DNA of 64,000 nucleotides from Bacteroidales bacterium (GCA_028282785.1 JANQHE010000048.1:1-64000), one strand, 5' to 3'. Positions 46,201-54,758 are shown, counted from the stretch's first letter. Notes: generated by a model from the letters alone, not told the origin. A program made the numbers and translations.

Positions 46201-47248
46201 TACCGCAATCAACATTTTTTTCATTATTTTTATCCGTCCTTCCAATTTTTTCATCAAAATCTTGTAATTCATTATTATAATGGTATTCATAATTAAATTC
46301 ACTAGGAAAGCTAATTTCTAATGATTTTGAATATGAATTCAAATCAATTACGTGAATAACGGCACATTTTGGTGTTGTCATTAGATGGTATAGTACTTTT
46401 CCATATACTTTTTTATTATTAAACACGCTGGTATAATGAATCTTAGGTAATTGAGTGATACCAATTGTTGACTTATCATTTCTTGAGTATACTAGTATCT
46501 CTTCAAATGCTTTAATTGGATTTGTAGATTCAATTGTTACTTTTGATAACCATAAATACTTATCTGCTCCTCCAATAATAGATAAGTATTTGTTTTTTAA
46601 TTCATTATCTAATTCAATATTATAGTTGTTAGATTTTCCTTTTGAATTTATTGATAATTCAAACTTACTAACGGGTTCTTTATTGATTTTTGCTATTATA
46701 TTCTTTCCTATAATATTGCCATCTATTTTACCAGAAATCTGACTTTCAACTTTTACGGGTGCTCCATTTTTAATGATGGGATAGCTTAATCTATCAGATG
46801 TTATTAAATACACATCTTCATTAAATGTTTCAATCTTTGTTATAAATTTAATTTGATTGTGAATTTCATATTCTTTTACAAACCCAGATATAGAATATTC
46901 ATAAAGCTTATTTCGATAATGAATATAAAACATCTTTAAATCATTTGAATATTCTAACCTTCGAAATCTTTTTGGTTGAACAATATCAATTGCCATTTCG
47001 AACTTTTGAGTCGTGATATTAAATATTTTGATTTTACGTTCTATATCACATAAAATTGCAACTTTCGAATCACCAACCATTGTAAATGCAGACAGTCCAT
47101 ATCTACCATCAGGATATAATTCTGTTTTACATCCGTTTTTTGTATTCCAAGGTATTTCAATAACCTTTTTAACTCCTTCTTGTGAGTAACAAAATAAGCT
47201 GCTACATATTCCTATAAAAAGGAGAATAATATAAATAATACGAATCAT
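43211..47248 (-). CDS. Large secreted protein: NlpC/P60-like, PKD and T9SS sorting domains
   Basis: 1345 aa with a Sec signal peptide ('MIRIIYIILLFIGICSSLFC'). Residues 1-320 look beta-propeller-like. Near 480-560 'VIGIDCSGLVCRSWNRR' and 'KRGDIINKPGHVRLVID' give the Cys and His of an NlpC/P60-like peptidase. Two PKD-like domains follow (about 740-900; 'FYWEFGDGSTS'), then a carboxypeptidase-regulatory-like repeat. The C-terminus 'ILVYPNPNSGNFTIDYSKF' to 'TRKVVVY' is a type A T9SS sorting domain, so it is exported to the cell surface. It starts 3 bp after the next upstream gene stops. Target of the peptidase is unknown. Confidence 0.85.
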   Translation of the reverse strand: MIRIIYIILLFIGICSSLFCYSQEGVKKVIEIPWNTKNGCKTELYPDGRYGLSAFTMVGDSKVAILCDIERKIKIFNITTQKFEMAIDIVQPKRFRRLEYSNDLKMFYIHYRNKLYEYSISGFVKEYEIHNQIKFITKIETFNEDVYLITSDRLSYPIIKNGAPVKVESQISGKIDGNIIGKNIIAKINKEPVSKFELSINSKGKSNNYNIELDNELKNKYLSIIGGADKYLWLSKVTIESTNPIKAFEEILVYSRNDKSTIGITQLPKIHYTSVFNNKKVYGKVLYHLMTTPKCAVIHVIDLNSYSKSLEISFPSEFNYEYHYNNELQDFDEKIGRTDKNNEKNVDCGTNSRIMRSQILYKAYKYLNLTWTATNNNYFQGDPANAEQRKNIKDHYSLDKNYRVTSPQFSTTALNTSMPYKWGGWTHHNNWTEEVNSNKIIGDYQSDSDLTDCDCNTVDNSDHGCDHCFESEDTHVIGIDCSGLVCRSWNRRTKLGTADGEWGLSSVSTELTGTNNFSQLKRGDIINKPGHVRLVIDNNSGTNVNCIEAVPREVELETYNVVNDLSLYTPRTYDLKHSYDLHFKDFQIAEQELYQYGSLTVSITLENLGTANFSDKVRASIYNVLSDPNSDEYGEPLVQLGNEINVTVNANGTKMLTFSLDEIPQCVASGDYVILFEYEQTVACWPIIPREDFEGHEEITVNAYIPAEASFTYSPDIGEAPLDVQFTNTTEGDFDAWLWEIEEVGSDAVTYNVENPVHTLTNVLVANVSLWCYKNDRVEAQIIDKTIVIYKQVVAGFSADKTSGEKPLTVQFTNESSSNAEKFYWEFGDGSTSTMKSPEHTYDEAGSYSVKLTVEDSQGNSHTEEKSYYINVVNKEVSISGTVYDQSNPLSNVVISVDGYGEVFTNSNGKYEVFVEEGWSGSLVPYKDGFDFIPMQFSNVVSNETWDFYGNKIDEFRIVMDVEQPTPNTSIEFSAEGVPFNHRFYRWTIKRKGWTDNSPMITLIDMDGVDTDIIYSFECSYIMNMHYYIYLEVYDDYGYSKKTSINFEFGMCQFMTAQAYSECNPVRLGEPFELIDNSYPYENYQISLQVNWDHPGGVGETTYCTPFGNKIDMCNLQTKIGEDRKLSHWYQKEGKFIYNYRPWDKNNNHGDTKWGGVVVVDCERHITTNNFSTAITDDWAGVYQYFGGSFNIGNANIVGQNSRNVEIIACDEIVLKDGFTASPVSGKYLKILPDYSCLQPSSKGIETEDDHTTESEITDINKIENTSEILVYPNPNSGNFTIDYSKFNDKIELIQVFNSAGSLIQTKTPETLGRSNIEISNKTQGVYFVKLFTNAEVITRKVVVY

Positions 47249-47251
47249 TAT

Positions 47252-48703
47252 TTATTCCTCCATTTTATTAATTCTTTCCTCTAGTTGCTTGTTTTTTTCA
47301 TTAAGTTCAATCACATAAAGAGTAAGTTCTTCGATTTTTTGAAGTAGAATTTTATTCATTTCGCCAAGCTCTACTCCATTTTCCAGAACTTCTGACTCGG
47401 TTGGAACATCAGGCAAATGCTTATTTTCTTCAATGAAAGTATTAACTTCCTCAATGGTTTTTAGGTCATAATGTGGAGCAAAAACATAATCTGCCCAAGA
47501 GGTGTATACTTTTACTTCATCAGCACGTATTTTACCTTTTACAGAAAGTTTGTACCCTGAACTATTAATTGTTCCAATACAAACATCACCTCGAAAATAA
47601 GCATGCCCATATGACATTGAGATAGCTGCATTTCTCGTACCATTGTTAACATATAAAATCTGATGTCCCCAGCCTGAAGGCATTGGCTTTTTAGTATTAT
47701 TTGCAGATCCAATTGATTGATAACCATAAACTATTCCATATTGAGTCCCAAAGTCATTGGCACTTGTATTAATTGTATAATTTGGGGCTATCGACCAAAT
47801 GCCTTGAACTTGAGAAGAACTATATGTTCCTCCGATACCTTGCCGTCCTATTTTTATGTTACCATTAACATGTAGCTTTGCCTCCGGAGACGTAGTTCCA
47901 AGACCTATCTTTCCTCCGCCTACAGCCAAAAAAACATTATTACTCGAATAATGATTTAACGAAATAGCTGAACCGTTAGATTCCAAAATTAACCAGGGAG
48001 TACTTGACTTAATACTTGGGTTACCAGACTTTCTACCTAACAAAATTGTTGCACCTGTTGAGGGGGACGCAACCTCAAGCTTTGCACCCGGTGTTGTAGT
48101 TCCTATCCCAATATTCCCCCCATCTTTAATATAAAAATAGGTATTACCATTGGTTGTAGAATTACTTCCAATAGCATAATGATTGGTGCCATTATTATTA
48201 GAATCAAAATTAACCCTGATATTTCCAAAAGAATTAAACGTAATATCATCTGAATAGCTTCCACCATTATCCTGTGAAGTAATTCCATGATACTTTATAT
48301 GATTAACTGTACCATAAGTAGAATTCCAAGTAAATGCTATACCCCGCGTTTTAAACAGATACCCTCCTGTATTACTAAAATTTATGTCGCCTCCTAATGT
48401 AATATCTTTTCCTATATCCAAATGATCAGTAACCTGAAATTTTTTTGTTGGCTCAAACTTTGCCATCATAACCAAATTTCTTGAGTCTCCATCAACACTT
48501 CCATAGAATTCTAAATATGAGCTTGTTAGGTCATCACTACCCACTTTCCAGTATGTTTTCGAATAAGGTACACCTTTAATATTTACTGATTGCTGAAAAC
48601 TTTTTCCTTTTACAAGATAGTTATCACCCCCAATAGTTTGTGATTTCAATATAATTACACTACCTAGCAAACATGTTGTCAATAAGAACAGAATCTTTTT
48701 CAT
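47252..48703 (-). CDS. Secreted repeat protein with C-terminal coiled coil (tail-fibre-like)
   Basis: 483 aa with a Sec signal peptide ('MKKILFLLTTCLLGSVIILK'). It has repeated 'IGIGTTTPGAKLEV', 'IGLGTTSPEAKLHVNG'-type units and ends with 'LKTIEEVNTFIEENKHLPDV' followed by a coiled coil. This is the common Bacteroidota surface protein related to phage tail-fibre/endosialidase-chaperone ends. It is first gene of a two-gene unit with the 1345-aa protein (3-bp gap), so the two are made together. Confidence 0.78.
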   Translation of the reverse strand: MKKILFLLTTCLLGSVIILKSQTIGGDNYLVKGKSFQQSVNIKGVPYSKTYWKVGSDDLTSSYLEFYGSVDGDSRNLVMMAKFEPTKKFQVTDHLDIGKDITLGGDINFSNTGGYLFKTRGIAFTWNSTYGTVNHIKYHGITSQDNGGSYSDDITFNSFGNIRVNFDSNNNGTNHYAIGSNSTTNGNTYFYIKDGGNIGIGTTTPGAKLEVASPSTGATILLGRKSGNPSIKSSTPWLILESNGSAISLNHYSSNNVFLAVGGGKIGLGTTSPEAKLHVNGNIKIGRQGIGGTYSSSQVQGIWSIAPNYTINTSANDFGTQYGIVYGYQSIGSANNTKKPMPSGWGHQILYVNNGTRNAAISMSYGHAYFRGDVCIGTINSSGYKLSVKGKIRADEVKVYTSWADYVFAPHYDLKTIEEVNTFIEENKHLPDVPTESEVLENGVELGEMNKILLQKIEELTLYVIELNEKNKQLEERINKMEE

Positions 48704-48760
48704 GATTTTTAATACATTTTAGTTCAATAATTCAATAGTTTTATAATATTTAACTTAGAC

Positions 48761-48790
48761 TATAGATTAAATACAAATCAACGTTTGGAC
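48761..48790 (-). promoter_or_regulatory. Motif GTCCAAA-N12-TTTAATCTATA, copy 2
   Basis: On the minus strand GTCCAAA (48790-48784) and TTTAATCTATA (48771-48761), 12 bp apart, lie 58 bp upstream of the 48703 start. Same words and spacing as 39998-40027. Confidence 0.45.
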
Positions 48791-48969
48791 AAAAATTTAT
48801 TTTAAATCTTTATTAATCTTATAAGAAAAAGATTATCAAGAACATATGAAGTCATTGCATTTTTTATATTCTTTCTTAATTATATATGTTTGCATACCTG
48901 TTGATAATATTTTATTGATTAATTATTCTTTATTATGTTTGTATAAATTTTGATGGGTTTTGATTTTTT

Positions 48970-49731
48970 ATGACAATAAATGATAAGGAAATAAAACTTT
49001 TGATGTCTGATCCCAGCGCATTAATTGTTAAATATCAATACATTATAAAAATCATTATTAATAAATTCATTAGTACCGGCAGTATAAATCCATCCGATAG
49101 AGAAGAGTTTATTCAAATTGTCAATGAAAGATTATTATTGTCTGTTGAAAAAATAAAAAAACAATACAAAGGTATCTCACTGTTAAAAACTTATTTTTCT
49201 ACTATAATCAGGAACATTTGTTTAGAAGAAATAAATAAAAGAAAACGATATAATTTCGTCGAACTGGAAAAATCAAACGATCTTAAATTGTCGGAAAACA
49301 CAGAATATGACGACTTAAACAATGAATTCGACAGGCTAAGTAAAATACTGGATATGTATCGTTCAAAAACTTCTAAACTTGTATTGTGCTTAAAATTAAT
49401 TTATAGGTTACCTGTAACCATGAAAGATTTTACAAATTATAGCATAAAATTTAATACAGATGAAATTAATGAATTTATTAATATAGTTAATCCTCCCGAA
49501 ATAGTTCCTGAGTTTAAATTATTTCAACTGTTAACACCTTACATAAATAAATGTGATAATCAGAATAACCAACCCGATGCAATTCGAAGATGGGTTAAAA
49601 GAAAAATTGATGAAATCATTGAATTAATGAATGGAAATCCTCCCAGAGCTAGCTATGATAAGGACTCATTGCAAATCCTGGTTGAAAAATACTATATGAA
49701 AAATATTAAACAAAATGTCCAAATAAAATGA
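48970..49731 (+). CDS. Sigma-70-like factor of the CHAT locus
   Basis: 253 aa. The N-terminal part, 'DREEFIQIVNERLLLSVEKI' and 'LKTYFSTIIRNICLEEINKR', resembles sigma region 2 (core binding and -10 recognition). The C-terminal half has no clear region 4 helix-turn-helix by eye, so this is a divergent sigma-like protein. It is followed after 31 bp by a zinc-motif anti-sigma-like gene and then a TPR-CHAT gene, all on one strand. Confidence 0.65.
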   Translation: MTINDKEIKLLMSDPSALIVKYQYIIKIIINKFISTGSINPSDREEFIQIVNERLLLSVEKIKKQYKGISLLKTYFSTIIRNICLEEINKRKRYNFVELEKSNDLKLSENTEYDDLNNEFDRLSKILDMYRSKTSKLVLCLKLIYRLPVTMKDFTNYSIKFNTDEINEFINIVNPPEIVPEFKLFQLLTPYINKCDNQNNQPDAIRRWVKRKIDEIIELMNGNPPRASYDKDSLQILVEKYYMKNIKQNVQIK

Positions 49732-49762
49732 CTGGGTCCATCAAAATATAAAACAATCTCAA

Positions 49763-50605
49763 ATGGCAAAACGTAATCCGTATATTTTAAAAGAGGGTCA
49801 TTTAACTAATGATTTTATTAGCCTTTACATTGATGCTTTACAGTTGGATCATGTAAATAAGCTGCCAAATGAGGTATTGGAACACGTTGAAAATTGTAAA
49901 ATATGCAAGCAGAGTATTCTTGAGGGATATGATATTTTAAAAGAAACAGGAGGGGTTAATGCTAATGAACATCCTTATTTTGGTAATAAAAAGGAAGCAT
50001 TAAAAAAAACAAAATTTCTAGTGCTGTATAAAATTGTAGCTTCAGTTGTATTTATTGTTAGCTTAGGGATTATTGCTTTTTATGTTTTAAATAATAAACC
50101 TGAAACTTCAAATAAAATCGCAGAAGGTATAGAAAAGAAATCTGAAATACCTGATAGTATTAATGAAAAAGTGATGTTGCCAAAGGACACTTCAAAAGCT
50201 ATAGATAACCAGGAAGTTAAAAACCAACCGGATTTAGAAAAAGAAATTGATTTAAATAACCTGATAGCAGAAAATAAATTGGAAGGAAAAGAGTTTCAAG
50301 TATCACCTATAATGTTATCAATGCTTGGGACAAATATAAGATCTGGTTTTTTTGAGGCCAAACATCCAAAAGATTCTACAATATTTGAGAATAATCAACC
50401 GATTAGTTTCATGTGGGATAGCGATATTGAAGAAGAAATTGTACTCAAGGTTTTTAACTACAAGGATGAATTGGTTTTTGAAAGTATGGTACTTGAATCC
50501 AATGAACTCGATTTAACTGAGGCTTTAATGCCCGGAGCGTATATATGGAAAATAGAAAGTACAGATGATATGTTTCATTTGGGACTTTTCTTTGTATTAA
50601 AGTAA
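49763..50605 (+). CDS. Anti-sigma-like membrane protein with Hx3Cx2C motif
   Basis: 280 aa. 'HVENCKICKQSILEG' near residue 45 is an H-x3-C-x2-C zinc anti-sigma motif. One membrane helix ('IVASVVFIVSLGIIAFYVL') lies near 95, followed by a charged linker and a small extracytoplasmic domain ('PISFMWDSDIEEEIVLKVF'). It probably binds the sigma-like protein encoded just upstream. A TPR-CHAT protease gene follows after 19 bp; cleavage of this protein by the CHAT protease is an attractive but untested idea. Confidence 0.72.
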   Translation: MAKRNPYILKEGHLTNDFISLYIDALQLDHVNKLPNEVLEHVENCKICKQSILEGYDILKETGGVNANEHPYFGNKKEALKKTKFLVLYKIVASVVFIVSLGIIAFYVLNNKPETSNKIAEGIEKKSEIPDSINEKVMLPKDTSKAIDNQEVKNQPDLEKEIDLNNLIAENKLEGKEFQVSPIMLSMLGTNIRSGFFEAKHPKDSTIFENNQPISFMWDSDIEEEIVLKVFNYKDELVFESMVLESNELDLTEALMPGAYIWKIESTDDMFHLGLFFVLK

Positions 50606-50624
50606 TTATAAACCTATTCTATAA

Positions 50625-53600
50625 ATGTTTAGAACAATATTTCTGCAAATATTTATTATAATTTTTATTGGAAATTTTTCGTATGCATTTAATAAAAAAC
50701 ATGAAAAGGAAATTTCAAAAGCCAAAAAGTTAGAATATACTGCAGATAGCCTGCTTGAAAAAGAAGAATATAACCCGGCAGTTAACAACTACCTTCATGC
50801 AGCCATGGTTTTTGAGCAAAACAAACTATGGGTCGATGCGGTAAGAAATTACAGGCAAACAGGATGGTGTTATTTTAAACTGAATAAAATAGATTCATCA
50901 CAAATTTACGTTAACCATTCCTTAGAAATTTACAATAAAAGATTAAAACAACTAACGGATCAGGAAAAATATGAAGAGTCTGAGTTGTATTATATTCAAG
51001 CCAGAATATATCTTGATAAAAGAGAATTTGATTCGACATTTAGTTATTTGGAAAAAGGCATTAAAATAATTAACGAACTAAATTCGACATCCAATTCTTA
51101 TAATACTGTTTTGGCAAAATACTTTCAAACCTATGGAACATCAAACTATTATAACGGGAATTATGATATTTCGTTAAAATACAATTTTCAAGCGCTCGAT
51201 ATAAGGCAAAAAGAACTTGGTAAGAACCATGTTGATGTTTTAAACAGTTACTTTAATATAGCTATTATATATGTGGTTAAAAGAGATTATGAAAAGGCAA
51301 TTCAAAACTTAAGGCTTATCATTAGTTATTGTAAAGATGAAGATAGGATATGGAAAGCAATAAGTTATAACTATTTAGGTATCATTAATAAACGAATGAA
51401 GGAATATGACAAAGCAATTGAATATTTTGAAAAAGCTTTAGCCATATACCAGGATGAAGGTAAAGACCCTGTAATGACTGCCGGAATAATGAACAATCTG
51501 GGCGAAGCTTACAGTTCTTTAGAAGATTTTGATAATGCTCTTAAAAATTTAAAAAGATCACTTGAAATTAGAAAAAAGCATTTGGGAGAAACACATCCTT
51601 TTATTTCAAGGAACTATATTACAATCGGTAAATATTATTATCAAAAAGAAATATATGAGGAAGCTATCCTCAATTTTCTGAAGGCATTGGAAATTCTTGA
51701 TAAAAATAAATCTCAGGATAAATTAGTAAAAAACCAGCTTTATAATTTGATTGGAGCTTCAAATATGCTTCTTAATAAAAATTACGAAGCCCTTGATTAT
51801 ATGCAAAAAGCCATTTGCGAACTTATTGTCGGATTTGATTACAATGAGAATTTAGAAAACCCTGAACTTTTTTTTGAAGGGGCTAATATCATTAATCCGG
51901 AATATGAGGTGCTTTCAAAATCAATCCTTTATGAAAATTTAATAAATAAAGCTAAAATTTATATTCAAATTTATGAACAGAATACCTCTCAGGTAGATAA
52001 ACTTGAAGAGGCACTAAATACATATAAACTTGCTTTTAAATTACTGGATATTATCCGTTTAGAAATAAGCAATGAAGAATCCAAATATATTCTGGGAGAA
52101 ACAGAAAAATCTTATTACAACGAGGCAATACAAGTATGCCTAAAACTTGATAGTTTATTTCCTGAGAGGCATTACTCTGAATATGTTTTAGAATTCGTAG
52201 ATAAATGCAAAAGTTCATCGCTAAAAGACAACTCTTATATAACAAATGCTTTGAACAAATCAAATATTCCTGAAGGATTGAAAGAAAGAGAGAAAGAATT
52301 AGCTAAAAAACTGGCATATTATAATACACAAATAAATAAACGCAATGCTACTTTAGAAAAAGACACGATTGAGAGTTATAAAAAGAAATACCATAAACTT
52401 ACCGTAGAATATGATACAATAAATAACTATTTAAAAAATTCATATCCCAATTATTACAACCTTATCCATTCCGATGAATTTAATATTGAGTCCATTCAAT
52501 CAAAAATCAATGAAAATGAAATTATTTTAGAATATTTCGTTACAAATTATAATATTTTAATAATTACTGTTACGAATAAAGATTATGAAATTGTAAATGT
52601 TGAAATTGATACAACTTTTAAAAATTATGTGTCTAAATTCTATAGAGGTATTAGAAAAGTTGACATTCCCGGTTATATACGGAACAATTCTATTTTGTAT
52701 GAAAAATTGATCAAACCGGTTATAAGTAGAATCGAAACTAAAAATAGTTTAATCATAGTACCAGATGACTACTTATTTTATATTCCTTTCGAAGCTATTT
52801 TTACAGATAAAAATGAAGGTAACGCAATAGATTTTAGAAACTTTGATTATTTAATTAAAGATTATGAAATAAAATATAATTATTCACTGAATTTATGGAA
52901 ATTCAACAACGAAATTAGTAAAACCAAGAACAATTTTATAGGAGAATTTATAGGATTAGCACCTGTATTTGCAGATAATGACAACTTGGTTATAACAAGC
53001 TTAAATGATCATGATACTGCGACACGTTCTGTAAATATTGATGGAGTAAGATTTTCGACACTTAAATATTCGAAAAAAGAAATAGAAGAGATCTCAAAAT
53101 TGTTTCGGGAAAATGATAAAAGCATAAAAAGCATTTTTTATGACCAGGCAACCGAAGGTAATTTTAAGAATAATGCCTCCGGTTATAAGTATATTCATAT
53201 AGCAACACATGGATTTTCTGATAAAAATAACCCCAATTTATCAGGATTAGCTTTTTATGCTTCTGAAAGTAACGACAGTATTAATTCAACAAGAAAAGAA
53301 GACGGCTTATTATATTCCGAAGAAATTAGTAGTTTGGATTTAAACGCAGATCTAGTTGTGCTAAGTGCATGTGAAACCGGAATAGGAAAGCTTGTAAAGA
53401 GTGAAGGCTTAATTGCAATTACAAGAAGTTTTATAGATGCCGGAACTTATAATGTAATACACTCTTTATGGAATGTAATGGACAGAAGTACAAGCGAACT
53501 AATGGTTGAATTTTATAAACATGTATTGTCAGGCAAAAGTTACTCACAATCACTTCGAGAAGCTAAAATAAAAATGATTAACGAAATTAATACCTGTCAT

Positions 53601-53639
53601 CCAAAAATTTGGTGTAGTTTTGTGCTGGTAGGAATATGA
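50625..53639 (+). CDS. TPR-CHAT protease 1
   Basis: 1004 aa with a Sec-like N-terminal segment ('FLQIFIIIFIGNFSYAF'). About ten TPR-like repeats span residues 30-480 ('NNLGEAYSSLEDFDNALKNL'). The C-terminal CHAT caspase-like domain has His in 'YIHIATHGFSD' near 858 and Cys in 'VLSACETGIGKL' near 912. CHAT domains are clan CD cysteine peptidases, often activated through their TPR regions. Two lanthipeptide-like leader peptides are encoded 33 and 253 bp downstream. Substrate unknown. Confidence 0.9.
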   Translation: MFRTIFLQIFIIIFIGNFSYAFNKKHEKEISKAKKLEYTADSLLEKEEYNPAVNNYLHAAMVFEQNKLWVDAVRNYRQTGWCYFKLNKIDSSQIYVNHSLEIYNKRLKQLTDQEKYEESELYYIQARIYLDKREFDSTFSYLEKGIKIINELNSTSNSYNTVLAKYFQTYGTSNYYNGNYDISLKYNFQALDIRQKELGKNHVDVLNSYFNIAIIYVVKRDYEKAIQNLRLIISYCKDEDRIWKAISYNYLGIINKRMKEYDKAIEYFEKALAIYQDEGKDPVMTAGIMNNLGEAYSSLEDFDNALKNLKRSLEIRKKHLGETHPFISRNYITIGKYYYQKEIYEEAILNFLKALEILDKNKSQDKLVKNQLYNLIGASNMLLNKNYEALDYMQKAICELIVGFDYNENLENPELFFEGANIINPEYEVLSKSILYENLINKAKIYIQIYEQNTSQVDKLEEALNTYKLAFKLLDIIRLEISNEESKYILGETEKSYYNEAIQVCLKLDSLFPERHYSEYVLEFVDKCKSSSLKDNSYITNALNKSNIPEGLKEREKELAKKLAYYNTQINKRNATLEKDTIESYKKKYHKLTVEYDTINNYLKNSYPNYYNLIHSDEFNIESIQSKINENEIILEYFVTNYNILIITVTNKDYEIVNVEIDTTFKNYVSKFYRGIRKVDIPGYIRNNSILYEKLIKPVISRIETKNSLIIVPDDYLFYIPFEAIFTDKNEGNAIDFRNFDYLIKDYEIKYNYSLNLWKFNNEISKTKNNFIGEFIGLAPVFADNDNLVITSLNDHDTATRSVNIDGVRFSTLKYSKKEIEEISKLFRENDKSIKSIFYDQATEGNFKNNASGYKYIHIATHGFSDKNNPNLSGLAFYASESNDSINSTRKEDGLLYSEEISSLDLNADLVVLSACETGIGKLVKSEGLIAITRSFIDAGTYNVIHSLWNVMDRSTSELMVEFYKHVLSGKSYSQSLREAKIKMINEINTCHPKIWCSFVLVGI

Positions 53640-53671
53640 AATAAATGCAACTATTAACTAATTTATTAATT

Positions 53672-53854
53672 ATGAAGAAAAAGGATTTTAGTAAAAAACT
53701 GGAACTAAAAAAAAGTTTAATCGCTAATTTAAACTACCTCCAAATGAGAAATATTATTGGAGCCAGTGAAAAAACTTCAATAAGGGCTACCGATGGCACT
53801 GGGGACAGTATTTTGGACCCGGGAACAACCCCTCCTCCTACAATACAGGCATAG
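53672..53854 (+). CDS. Lanthipeptide-like precursor C, no Cys (60 aa)
   Basis: Start at Met 53672, matching the start of the sister gene; an upstream Met at 53645 is unlikely. The leader 'MKKKDFSKKLELKKSLIANL', then NYLQMRNIIGAS, closely resembles the leaders of precursors A and B (same K-rich start and L-x-N-L core). The tail 'TSIRATDGTGDSILDPGTT' is Thr/Ser/Pro-rich with no Cys, so it cannot form lanthionine on its own. It directly follows the TPR-CHAT gene. Confidence 0.78.
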   Translation: MKKKDFSKKLELKKSLIANLNYLQMRNIIGASEKTSIRATDGTGDSILDPGTTPPPTIQA

Positions 53855-53891
53855 AACGAATAAACCGGATCGTATATTTTAAACAATTATT

Positions 53892-54113
53892 ATGAAGAAA
53901 AAGGATTTTAATAAAAAGCTGGAACTAAAAAAAAGCTTAATCGCTAATTTAAACTACCTCCAAATGAGAAATATTATTGGAGCCAGTGAAAACTTAAATG
54001 ATAATGCTCCAAGAGCAACTGATGGTACCGGAGATGGACTTTTAAACCCCACAACACTACCACCAACTCATACCTGTGCAACAAATTCCAACCATCAAGT
54101 TGGTAGCCAATAA
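53892..54113 (+). CDS. Lanthipeptide-like precursor D, one Cys (73 aa)
   Basis: A tandem copy of precursor C. The first 33 residues are identical except one Ser/Asn swap, and the DNA is almost unchanged. The tails diverge: 'RATDGTGDGLLNPTTLPPTH' then a single Cys ('TCATNSNHQVGSQ'). Conserved leader with a variable tail is the pattern expected when an enzyme or protease reads the leader. A terminator follows. Confidence 0.8.
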   Translation: MKKKDFNKKLELKKSLIANLNYLQMRNIIGASENLNDNAPRATDGTGDGLLNPTTLPPTHTCATNSNHQVGSQ

Positions 54114-54131
54114 TAAAAATATCTTACTTTT

Positions 54132-54169
54132 AAAAATAAGGGAAATCTTAGGATAATCCTTATTTTTTT
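54132..54169 (+). terminator. Intrinsic terminator after the CHAT/precursor operon
   Basis: AAAAATAAGG (54132-54141) pairs with CCTTATTTTT (54158-54167), followed by further T. Confidence 0.82.
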
Positions 54170-54306
54170 AGATTGCCCCGTCCTGAAATAAGTTGAGTAA
54201 AAAGACTTATTTATAAAATCACATGTCCTTGTTTGTATAATTTAATATGTTACGAACATTATTTCATCTTATGGCATTGTATTTAATTTGTTTTATCAAA
54301 CCTAAG

Positions 54307-54347
54307 AATAAAAAGTCTATTTCAGTTGTTGAAATAGACTTTTTATT
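54307..54347. terminator. Strong bidirectional terminator
   Basis: AATAAAAAGTCTATTTCA (54307-54324) and its complement (54330-54347), an 18-bp perfect stem with a 5-base loop. It lies 16 bp beyond the stop of the minus-strand Cys-rich peptide gene and separates it from the plus-strand CHAT operon. Confidence 0.85.
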
Positions 54348-54362
54348 AAAGTTTATAGTACC

Positions 54363-54515
54363 TTAAGGAAATACACATACTCTATCGATACATTCGGCTG
54401 GGTAAGGACAAATATGCCCTCCGTCTTCACAGAGAAAACCAATTCCTCCTTTAACTGTTTTTTGCTCTTTTTTACTTAGCATTTTAGCGCCTTTTAATTT
54501 TTCTAATTCTTTCAT
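54363..54515 (-). CDS. GG-leader Cys-patterned peptide 1 (50 aa)
   Basis: The leader 'MKELEKLKGAKMLSKKEQKT' ends VKGG (residues 21-24), a C39-type double-Gly site. The core has four Cys at 29, 36, 42 and 47, spacing C-x6-C-x5-C-x4-C ('CPYPAECIDRVC'). The neighbouring gene encodes a paralogue with identical Cys spacing. Likely an exported disulfide- or enzyme-crosslinked peptide such as a bacteriocin or signal. No dedicated maturase is adjacent. Confidence 0.85.
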   Translation of the reverse strand: MKELEKLKGAKMLSKKEQKTVKGGIGFLCEDGGHICPYPAECIDRVCVFP

Positions 54516-54605
54516 TTTTTTGGATTTTACGTTAAAAATATTTGTTTATTTACCCTATCAGCATATTAATACTAATCGGGATTTCACATTAATTTAAATT
54601 ATAAA

Positions 54606-54758
54606 TTAGGGTGCAAGTACACATTCGCCATCAACGCACATATAATTTGGAGGACATGGTTGTGGCCCATGAGCACATTGCCTTGTTCCGCCTTTAATGT
54701 TTCTTTGTTCATTTTTGCTAAGTGTCTTAGCTCCTCTTAAGTTTTTTAATTCTTTCAT
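54606..54758 (-). CDS. GG-leader Cys-patterned peptide 2 (50 aa)
   Basis: Leader 'MKELKNLRGAKTLSKNEQRN', then IKGG; core Cys at 28, 35, 41 and 46 with the same C-x6-C-x5-C-x4-C spacing as peptide 1 ('CPPNYMCVDGEC'). The two share a leader but differ through most of the core apart from Cys, a Pro after the second Cys and a V/I-D pair. A hairpin CCTTGA...TCAAGG lies at 54785-54808 in its 5' leader. It follows a C39-like domain fragment on the same strand. Confidence 0.85.
   Translation of the reverse strand: MKELKNLRGAKTLSKNEQRNIKGGTRQCAHGPQPCPPNYMCVDGECVLAP

Noticed and set aside
54181..54215. Possible insertion-sequence end (CCCCGTCCTGAAATAAGTTG)
   Set aside because: Resembles an IS terminal sequence from memory, but no transposase, second end or target duplication is visible.
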